Source: a bacterium (GTDB taxonomy: Bacteria > Sysuimicrobiota > Sysuimicrobiia > Sysuimicrobiales > Segetimicrobiaceae). Taken from it: a stretch of 11,755 bases of DNA. Positions 6,482 to 11,755 of this stretch are shown here, piece after piece. The position numbers and the translations under genes were made by a program. How positions within the stretch are numbered: the stretch's first letter is position 1; each line of letters opens with the position of its first letter. The stretch spans positions 1 to 11,755 of the forward strand of contig DATGHU010000027.1 in assembly GCA_035307765.1 (NCBI GenBank). Direction: 5' to 3'. The notes below the pieces were generated by a model. The model made no database searches. It was not told where the DNA came from and saw nothing but the letters and a program-made list of their open reading frames with translations.

Positions 6482-8077
6482 TCATGCCTCCAGCCACGTC
6501 TTCTCATTCACGGTGAGCGTACCGGTGCGCAGGAGAATCGGGTTGTGGAGCCTGCGGCTCATCCCGGCGGTTTCCTTGGGTTGCAGGAGCCAGACGGCCG
6601 GCACCTGCTGCGCGAGGACGTCTTGTGCTTGTCGGAGCAACGCGTCACGGCTGGCTTCTGTCGACGTCCGCTCCGCCTGGGTAGTCAACCGATCAAGGTC
6701 CGCGTCACAGAAGCCGGCCGTGTTGGCGCCGGTGGGACGGAAGAACTGGCACCCGAACCGCGTCTCGATGGCATGCACGGCGTCCACGTCCGACCAGGCA
6801 TCGAACCACATCTCCAGAGGGCTGTGTCTCGGATCCATGCGGATTAATTCCAAGTACCGCGCGGACTCCACGGTTTCAAGGTTGATCGTGACCCCGATCG
6901 CCTGCAGCTGCTGTTGTATGGCCTGCTCGAGTTCGTAGTCCTTCAGGTAGCGTCCCTTCGGCCCCACCATGTGAGTGGAAAACCCCTTGGGATACCCGGC
7001 ATCGGCGAGCAGGCGCTGCGCTTTGGCTGCGTCGTGCGGGTAGCCGGTCACGGTCGCATAACCGGCCATGCCACGGGGAATCAGCGAATGAAGTGGCTCC
7101 GCGAGGGTTCCGTACAGGGCGCGCACAATCGAGATTTGGTCGGCGGCGTAGTTGAGCGCCTGCCGCACCCGCAGGTCGCTGAAGGGTTTCTTGAGGACGT
7201 TCATCCCGACAAAAAAACTCCAAAGGGTCTCAGTGGTCTGAACCGTGAGGCGCGAATCTTGCAAGATGCGCGGCACCAGTTCGGGAGGGATATGCAGGAC
7301 GAGCTGCACGTCTCCGGACGTTAGCGCGATCATCCGCGCCGAATCGTCGGCGATCGGCCGGATGGTCACCTGGTCCAACAGGGCTTTCGACCCCCAATAG
7401 TTGTCGTTCCGCACCATGACCAGTCGTTCGCCGTCCACCCACTCCACGAACTTGAAGGGACCCGTGCCCACCGGATGGCGGGCCAGGTCCTTCCCGTACT
7501 GTTGAAACGCCGCGGGGCTCTCGATGGCGGCCCCGATACCGGCCAGGCGCGTCAAAAACGCGGCGTCCGTAAACTTCGTGCGAAACTGCACCGTGGCGTC
7601 ATCGATGACCGCGACGCTCTCGACATACGGCACCCAGTAGCTGGCGCGGAACGGCTTTTCCTGACCGATCATGCGATCAAAGTGCGCTTTGACCGCCCCG
7701 GCGTTAAAGCGGGTTCCGTCGGTAAACGTCACGCCCTGTCGGAGTTTAAACGTCCACGTCGTCCCCTCCGAAACCCAACTGACGGCCAGGTCAGGCTTCA
7801 GCCGGAGATCCGGAGTGTACCGGACCAAGTAATCGTAGATCATGAATTCAGGGGCCGAAGAAATGGTGTCGCCGCCGTACGCCGGGTCCAGACTGATGAT
7901 GTCCGCGCTGGACGCGTAGACCAGTGTTCCGCCGCGTTTCGGAGCCTGCGCCGCGCTGACGATCTTGCCAGCCGATCGGGGCGCGAAGAACGAGGTTGCG
8001 CTGGCCGCAGTTCCGATGCCCCACCGCAGGAGGTCTCGCCGCGTCATCCCGTTCCGCCCTGGGGTTCTCGGTGCCAT
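6482..8077 (-). CDS. ABC transporter substrate-binding protein, family 5 (peptide/nickel/opine type), Tat-exported
   Basis: A 531-residue extracytoplasmic solute-binding protein. The frame opens at 8122, but I prefer ATG 8077 because GGGGG at 8090-8086, in a GGGGGTGAT context, sits 8 bases upstream; ATG 8083 is too close to it. A twin-arginine motif, TRRDLLR (residues 12-18), precedes a modest hydrophobic stretch and a likely processing region near SAAQA (41-45). There is no lipobox Cys, so it is probably a soluble periplasmic or wall-zone protein. The mature start, RGGTLVYASSADIISLDPA, and later motifs such as LKPDLAVSW, WTFKLRQGVTFTDG and DVQLVL are family 5 hallmarks (DppA, OppA, GsiB relatives). 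Ligand is probably a peptide or amino-acid derivative. It follows the M28-like gene by 60 bases, so co-transcription is likely. No partner permease or full ATPase is in the window. Confidence 0.92.
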   Translation of the reverse strand: MAPRTPGRNGMTRRDLLRWGIGTAASATSFFAPRSAGKIVSAAQAPKRGGTLVYASSADIISLDPAYGGDTISSAPEFMIYDYLVRYTPDLRLKPDLAVSWVSEGTTWTFKLRQGVTFTDGTRFNAGAVKAHFDRMIGQEKPFRASYWVPYVESVAVIDDATVQFRTKFTDAAFLTRLAGIGAAIESPAAFQQYGKDLARHPVGTGPFKFVEWVDGERLVMVRNDNYWGSKALLDQVTIRPIADDSARMIALTSGDVQLVLHIPPELVPRILQDSRLTVQTTETLWSFFVGMNVLKKPFSDLRVRQALNYAADQISIVRALYGTLAEPLHSLIPRGMAGYATVTGYPHDAAKAQRLLADAGYPKGFSTHMVGPKGRYLKDYELEQAIQQQLQAIGVTINLETVESARYLELIRMDPRHSPLEMWFDAWSDVDAVHAIETRFGCQFFRPTGANTAGFCDADLDRLTTQAERTSTEASRDALLRQAQDVLAQQVPAVWLLQPKETAGMSRRLHNPILLRTGTLTVNEKTWLEA

Positions 8078-8137
8078 GTCCATCACCCCCACCGAATGTG
8101 TGCCGGTGCCGGATGCCCGCACCTACCCGTCCGGGCG

Positions 8138-9901
8138 TTAGACTCGTGCTCTGTCGAGTCCCCTCGTCCGGTCCACCGTTCGATCAACCGATTCGATTGC
8201 GGTGTTGATCGCATGCACCAGTTTGTTCCGTTCTCGGATTAGCCGGACATGCAACGCCTTCCGTTCGTCACTCCCGGGCGCCAGTGCGCCCAGTTGTGCC
8301 GCCGATTGAAGACCAGGAATTGCGGGCACCGGCGCCGCGGGATCGTGGTCGAAGGGCCCGGCCGCGGTGTACGTGACCGGGATGAGCGTCCGGCCGAGTT
8401 GCATCAAGGCATCGTTGATGGCGGCAGCGGCGGCGCGCTGTCTGCGCGTCCCGCGTCCGGGGATCGCGCGGATGTGCTCCATCGCGACCGCCAGACGCTC
8501 CGTCGCTGCCGCGAGGCGATCCAGGGCGTCAAGCGGCGGGGCCATGTCGAACGCATCCCCCGCGGCGGCCTGCAAGCCGCGGAGTACCTCTCGTAATTCC
8601 GCGACGGTCTCCCGATAGTCCAGTGGCAGAACGGGTGCGGTACACCACCACCACAGCACCAGAGCATAGACTTGGGCATCACGATGCAGGTTGGCCCGAT
8701 CGACCTTATCGATGGTATCGTCCACCGTATGCCACCACCATCCCAACCGGTGGTGAAGCGTGGCCCCTCCGGATTCGTCGCCTGCGCCCTCGGCCGGAGG
8801 TTGCGTGGAAAGGTCACTGAACATCGACGGGACCCCGATGCCCCAAAACGATTGATCTGCGTTGTGTCTGAGTCGGCGCTGCTGGAGTTCCTGGCCAGTC
8901 ACGTCCCGAATACCCCGTGCCGCCAGCGCCCAGGTCTCCGCCATGGTTGGCGCCTCGCTGAGCACGGTGGCACCCTTCCCTCCGGGCGAGTCGATATTCA
9001 GATGGAGCACCGCGCGTTGATACAACTCTTGCCAGTACTGGTCCGCGTACCAGCTGGAACCCGAGTACCTTCCGTGCGAATGCCCCGACCAGAAGGCAAA
9101 CCGGATGCCTCGGCGCAATCGTGCCCGTCGACGGCTGAAGATGCGCGCCAGCTCTACCATCACCGCGTTCGCGCTGCCGTTGTCCATCGACCCGTGGTAC
9201 CAGGAATCCACGTGCCCGCTGAACAGGATGAACCGATCCGTCTCGTGTCCCGCGAGGTCGGCGATGAGAATCGGCGTCTTGCGCCATCGGGTGTCTACCG
9301 CGGCGCGGATGTTCACCCGGAGCGTCCCGTTTTGTGCGTGCGCCCGCAGGGCCGCTCCATCGGTTTGCGAAACCGACACCGCCACGACCTTGGGAAGCAT
9401 GCCCATTGCTTCCGGAGTAGGGGATCCCCACACCGTCGAAACAATGGACTCGTATAAGTGTGCGGGATTGATAAAGATGATCCCGAGTGCGCCGGCGTGT
9501 TCGGCGAGACGGGTGGGCCCGGGCATGGCGAGGCCATCGACCAGCGCCACCTTACCGCGCATCTGGGCCCCGCGGTAGCCGGCCCCAACAGCCACCACCT
9601 CAGTGTCCAGCCCGCCCGGCGGCGTCGACGCCGCGAACGAATGGGTAATACAGCGGATCGTGTTTCGGGCGGGTGCGGTGACCTCGAGCGCAGCCTCGCC
9701 CGGCCATGAAATAAGCGCATCATGACGGTCGCGCTGGACCGTGAGCCCGAACCCCTTGAGGATCGCCTCCAAATAGTCGAACGCGTACCCTTCTTCCTCG
9801 CTACCGGATAACCGCACCCACCGGGAAAGATCGGATGTATACCGCATGAGCTTCGACGGAGAGATCGCATCTTTGATTTGTCGTTCAGGATCCTTCTGCA
9901 T
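8138..9901 (-). CDS. M28-like peptidase with PA-type insert and altered metal site, 587 aa
   Basis: The start ATG 9901-9899 is preceded by AAGGTGAT (9911-9904). A PA-like segment lies near residues 100-175 (MRGKVALVDG, AGALGIIFINP). The peptidase core has H230-V-D232 in FSGHVDSW, D240 in MDNGSANAVMVEL, D304 in LNIDSPGG and H391 in WWWHTVDDTIDKVD, matching four M28 metal ligands and the Asp next to the first His. Where M28 enzymes carry the adjacent catalytic and ligand Glu residues before a GS motif, this protein has WSGHSHGRYSGS (271-282), with no Glu. It may form a sister clade with other chemistry or a binding role. The C-terminal 150 residues are helical, rich in Ala and Leu. No signal peptide is visible, so it is probably cytoplasmic, perhaps acting on imported peptides. 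It is followed 60 bases later by the binding-protein gene. Confidence 0.85.
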   Translation of the reverse strand: MQKDPERQIKDAISPSKLMRYTSDLSRWVRLSGSEEEGYAFDYLEAILKGFGLTVQRDRHDALISWPGEAALEVTAPARNTIRCITHSFAASTPPGGLDTEVVAVGAGYRGAQMRGKVALVDGLAMPGPTRLAEHAGALGIIFINPAHLYESIVSTVWGSPTPEAMGMLPKVVAVSVSQTDGAALRAHAQNGTLRVNIRAAVDTRWRKTPILIADLAGHETDRFILFSGHVDSWYHGSMDNGSANAVMVELARIFSRRRARLRRGIRFAFWSGHSHGRYSGSSWYADQYWQELYQRAVLHLNIDSPGGKGATVLSEAPTMAETWALAARGIRDVTGQELQQRRLRHNADQSFWGIGVPSMFSDLSTQPPAEGAGDESGGATLHHRLGWWWHTVDDTIDKVDRANLHRDAQVYALVLWWWCTAPVLPLDYRETVAELREVLRGLQAAAGDAFDMAPPLDALDRLAAATERLAVAMEHIRAIPGRGTRRQRAAAAAINDALMQLGRTLIPVTYTAAGPFDHDPAAPVPAIPGLQSAAQLGALAPGSDERKALHVRLIRERNKLVHAINTAIESVDRTVDRTRGLDRARV

Positions 9902-9975
9902 GTATCACCTTAGGCTACCGTGATGGAGTCCGGCGGATGCCGAGATCGGCCGTCGCTGTGTACGCGCGGCCGCGG

Positions 9976-10354
9976 CTATGCCTCGAGCCACGTGTGCCCG
10001 GTGACCGTCAGCTGCTCGGAGTTCATCAGCGCCGGATCGTGCTGTTTGCGGCTCATACCGAGCGCCTGCTTGACTTGGAGCAGCCATATGCTCGGGGCCA
10101 GCTGGGTAATGAGGTCCTGGGCCTGATTGAGCAGCGCGTCGCGGGCCGTCTGATCGATGCTACGTTCCGCCTGGACGACCAGCTGGTCGAAGCCGAGATT
10201 GCAGAACCCCGCGTTGTTGGCCCAAGGGGGCGGAGGGAGTGACAGTCCCAGCGGTTCTCGGTGATTTGACCAGCCTCATTGCCAGACCATGCATCGAGCC
10301 AGATCTCTGGCGGGCTGCTGGTGGCGACAGCCGAATGAGCTCGAGGTACCGGGT
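9976..10354 (-). pseudogene. C-terminal fragment of a second family 5 substrate-binding protein, frameshifted
   Basis: Read leftward, three consecutive frames each match the C-terminal quarter of the intact binding protein. Frame one gives RYLELIRLSP (10351 down); frame two gives SPPEIWLDAWSGNEA and RWDCHSLRPLG; frame three gives ANNAGFCNLGFDQL, QAERSIDQTARDALLNQAQD, WLLQVKQALGMSRKQHDP and HTWLEA, stopping at TAG 9978-9976. The intact protein has RYLELIRMDP, SPLEMWFDAWS, NTAGFCDADLDRL, SRDALLRQAQD, WLLQPKE, GMSRR and KTWLEA at matching spacing. At least two frameshifts and the missing first three quarters make it non-functional. It ends 74 bases before the M28-like start, so this peptidase was once flanked on both sides by binding-protein genes. 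Confidence 0.85.
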
Positions 10355-10568
10355 ACAGGTGGGCGCGTATCTTGATTAGACCAGTGAGTAGGGTACACTC
10401 CGCGCCTTCCACCACCTCCACATCCTCCGGGGAAGGCGCGGCGATCGGCCCAACCGCCTGAATCCGCTCTCCATGCGCCAGGACGTCCTGGAGCGCCACG
10501 CCGGGGTGTCCGGTTCCATCGATGACGCGAATGCTGCGGAAGAGCAGAGTGGACTGAGCGGCTGTCAC
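10351..10568 (-). pseudogene. 5' fragment of an amidohydrolase gene, truncated
   Basis: GTG 10568-10566 has an ideal SD, GGAGG at 10580-10576, with a 7-base gap. Residues 1-65 match the N-terminal beta-sandwich strand pattern of metal-dependent amidohydrolases (imidazolonepropionase / prolidase-like group): TLLFRSIRVIDGTGHPG, QDVLAHGERIQAVG, and then ECTLLTGLI where the family has a TLLPGLID-type turn. The following residues are KIRAHLYP where members have D-x-H-x-H-L, so the first metal-binding His is lost. Homology ends there, and the sequence passes into the binding-protein fragment. The frame stays open for 171 codons (to 10053), so a chimeric polypeptide could be translated, but it would lack the catalytic barrel. 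Confidence 0.7.
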
Positions 10569-10606
10569 GTCGCGGCCTCCATACGCGAAGTTCCGGCGCG
10601 GGGCTC

Positions 10607-10636
10607 AGTATAGACGTTCCCAAGGCCGGAAGGCAA
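10607..10636 (-). promoter_or_regulatory. Candidate sigma-70-type promoter for the amidohydrolase fragment
   Basis: On the minus strand TTGCCT (10636-10631) and TATACT (10612-10607) are separated by 18 bases. TATACT matches the -10 consensus at five of six positions and TTGCCT the -35 at four. Transcription would begin near 10600, about 20 bases before the GGAGG and 30 before the GTG start. Position and orientation fit. It may drive the whole leftward unit through the peptidase and binding-protein genes. Confidence 0.4.
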
Positions 10637-10671
10637 TGTGCGCCGCGACCGGTTCGGACGCGCGCCCGCGG

Positions 10672-10779
10672 TCAAGGTGCACACCCGTCGCCGATCGCCT
10701 CCGCGAAGTGGCAGGCGACCAGGCGTGCCGGGCCGAGTGGCCGCAGGGCGGGTTCGGTTGCACTGTGCAGGATGCCCAG
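10672..10779 (-). pseudogene. Remnant of an OppD/DppD-type ABC ATPase, C-terminal tail
   Basis: Between in-frame TGA codons at 10782-10780 and 10674-10672, the minus strand reads EPALRPLGPARLVACHFAE followed by AIGDGCAP. Peptide/nickel-type ABC ATPases (oligo_HPY C-terminal region) typically end with a similar pattern: P-x-L-R, a Gly-Pro or Pro-Gly turn, then L/W-V-A-C-H. About 35 codons remain, with no ATPase core upstream. Its orientation and place, roughly 100 bases before the amidohydrolase fragment, fit the end of an ancestral transporter operon. The match is short but distinctive. Confidence 0.6.
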
Positions 10780-10782
10780 TCA

Positions 10783-11011
10783 TGCGTTGAGGAGACTGTG
10801 TGCCCCAGCTATTGCCGGATCCGGCGGGCCGGTCGCATACTTGGAGGCGATAGCGGAGAGACACGCCCGGGCCAACGCGCAGACGGCTTCCGTTCGTGTG
10901 TGACGTCCAACCCTTGACCTGCGGCGCCCTGAAGGGATGAGCCTCGACCAGCGCAGGCGTGAGCGTGAGGTCGTGCGGGGTTGCGCTGGATTATAGAGGA
11001 GGCACGGCGCG
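10783..11011. other. Spacer upstream of the right-hand oxidoreductase
   Basis: No gene recognised. A minus-strand frame continuous with the ATPase remnant reads EAVCALARACLSAIASKY near 10820-10890, which looks protein-like, but I cannot assign it. A TTGACC at 10914-10919 lacks a good -10 partner. The last 15 bases hold the SD of the next gene. Confidence 0.4.
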
Positions 11012-11755
11012 ATGGGAACCGAGTACGTGAAGTTCGGCGTTCGGCTGCTCGACGATCTCGGCGGCGCCCGCGACCTGGTGGCGCTTGCCCAGCTAGCCGA
11101 GCGGCTGGGGTTCGACACCCTCTGGTACCCTCACGACATGTTCCACTTGAACTCGTGGGTGCTGAACTCGGCCGTCGCCCAAACGACCTCCCGGATCAGA
11201 CTGTACGCCCGCACCAATGTCTACACCACCGATCCGGCCGAGATCGCGACCTATATCGCGACCCTCGACGACATCGCCCAGGGACGGGCGAGTGCGACCA
11301 TCGGGCTGCACAACCTCGACGCCATCACGTGGGTCGGGATGCAGGGGAGCGACGTTCTGCAGCGGGTGCGGGAAGCGACCGACATCGTCCGGCGGTTGCT
11401 GCGCGGCGAGGTGGTGGCGTACGGCGGGCAGGTCTACCGGTGGACCGAGAAGGCGTACCTGCGCGTCAAGCCGTACCGGGCTGACGTGCCGATTCTGATC
11501 TGCCCGGTGGGGGACGAGTTCATGGAACTGAGCGGCGAGATCGGGGACGGGACGCTGCCGATGGTTACCCCACCGGCATCGGCCTCACTCATTATGGAGC
11601 CGATTCAGCGGGGACTCCGGCGGTCGCAGACCCCCGGCCGGCGCTTCGATGCGTGCGCGTTCGTGTGGATGGCGATCTCCGAGGACCGGGACGAGGCGCG
11701 CAACATGCTCGCGGATGTGGTCGCCTATTTCGGCACCTACCTGGACCCCCGGGCG
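11012..11755 (+). CDS. LLM-class F420/flavin-dependent oxidoreductase, N-terminal 248 codons
   Basis: ATG 11012 is preceded by AGGAGG at 10997-11002 with a 9-base gap, so the start is firm; the frame is open to the window end. The N-terminus reads KFGVRLLDD, then LAERLGFDTLWYPHDMF, the usual luciferase-fold opening where the GFD-W strand leads to the active-site loop. LDDIAQGRASATIGLHN corresponds to the conserved segment LD-xx-x-GR-xx-x-GxG, and VPILICP precedes GEIGDGTLPM, matching the G-xx-DG motif. It is a TIM-barrel enzyme resembling methylenetetrahydromethanopterin reductase, probably using F420H2 or FMNH2. Substrate unknown. About 80-100 C-terminal residues should lie beyond the window. 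It faces away from the decayed transporter genes and is not part of that unit. Confidence 0.88.
   Translation, partial: MGTEYVKFGVRLLDDLGGARDLVALAQLAERLGFDTLWYPHDMFHLNSWVLNSAVAQTTSRIRLYARTNVYTTDPAEIATYIATLDDIAQGRASATIGLHNLDAITWVGMQGSDVLQRVREATDIVRRLLRGEVVAYGGQVYRWTEKAYLRVKPYRADVPILICPVGDEFMELSGEIGDGTLPMVTPPASASLIMEPIQRGLRRSQTPGRRFDACAFVWMAISEDRDEARNMLADVVAYFGTYLDPRA

Noticed and set aside
7475-8242. Long plus-strand ORF (255 codons) opposite the binding-protein and peptidase genes
   Set aside because: It is antisense to two well-supported genes, has no family resemblance, and is typical of shadow frames in high-GC DNA.
8672-9457. Plus-strand ORF of 261 codons opposite the M28-like gene
   Set aside because: Antisense shadow; the minus strand carries conserved M28 motifs throughout this stretch.
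10914-10942. TTGACC as a -35 box for the right-hand oxidoreductase
   Set aside because: The best partner is GATGAG, a poor -10 match.
10780-11118. Minus-strand ORF containing EAVCALARACLSAIASKY
   Set aside because: Part looks protein-like, but I cannot place it in a family and its upstream half overlaps the secure oxidoreductase start. Noted only as spacer content.

Overview
The window looks like a GC-rich bacterial chromosome segment, probably from an uncultivated soil or subsurface lineage such as Chloroflexota, CSP1-3, Rokubacteria or a similar group. That guess rests on gene content only: luciferase-like (LLM-class, F420/flavin-type) oxidoreductases, family 5 peptide-binding ABC proteins, an M28-like peptidase with a PA insert, and a large Asp-box (BNR) beta-propeller protein. 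No ribosomal or phylogenetic marker is present, so the taxonomy is an inference.

Layout. The left edge (1-137, +) holds the last 44 codons of an LLM-class oxidoreductase, and the right edge (11012-11755, +) holds the first 248 codons of another. Between them, two alpha/beta hydrolases (452-1378 and 1779-2672, +) form a diverged tandem duplication, about four residues in five identical over the catalytic domain by hand alignment. A frameshifted tail of a peptide-binding protein gene lies between them. A 1061-residue BNR/Vps10-like propeller protein follows (2855-6040, +). Facing it on the minus strand, read right to left, are the tail of an OppD/DppD-type ATPase (10779-10672), a truncated amidohydrolase (10568-10351) running into the broken 3' end of a peptide-binding protein gene (10354-9976), an intact M28-like peptidase (9901-8138), an intact Tat-type peptide-binding protein (8077-6482), and a small frameshifted two-helix membrane protein (6362-6124).

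Interpretation. The minus-strand half reads as the wreck of a peptide or amino-acid-derivative uptake and hydrolysis operon: ATPase, amidohydrolase, binding protein, peptidase, binding protein. Only the peptidase and one binding protein remain open, and no permease or complete ATPase lies in the window. Three separate copies of the same binding-protein C-terminal tail show that this gene family has been duplicated and deleted repeatedly here. The two hydrolases appear to have duplicated in the same process. In the upstream hydrolase copy, the position matching the start codon of the downstream copy is ACG instead of ATG, and a short upstream ORF with a strong Shine-Dalgarno sequence overlaps the nearest usable ATG.

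I do not see a complete new defence, mobile or biosynthetic system. I see no tRNA, rRNA, CRISPR array, transposase or convincing rho-independent terminator. The most unusual items are the start-codon arrangement of the first hydrolase, the altered metal-site motif of the M28-like protein, and the in-frame amidohydrolase/binding-protein chimera.
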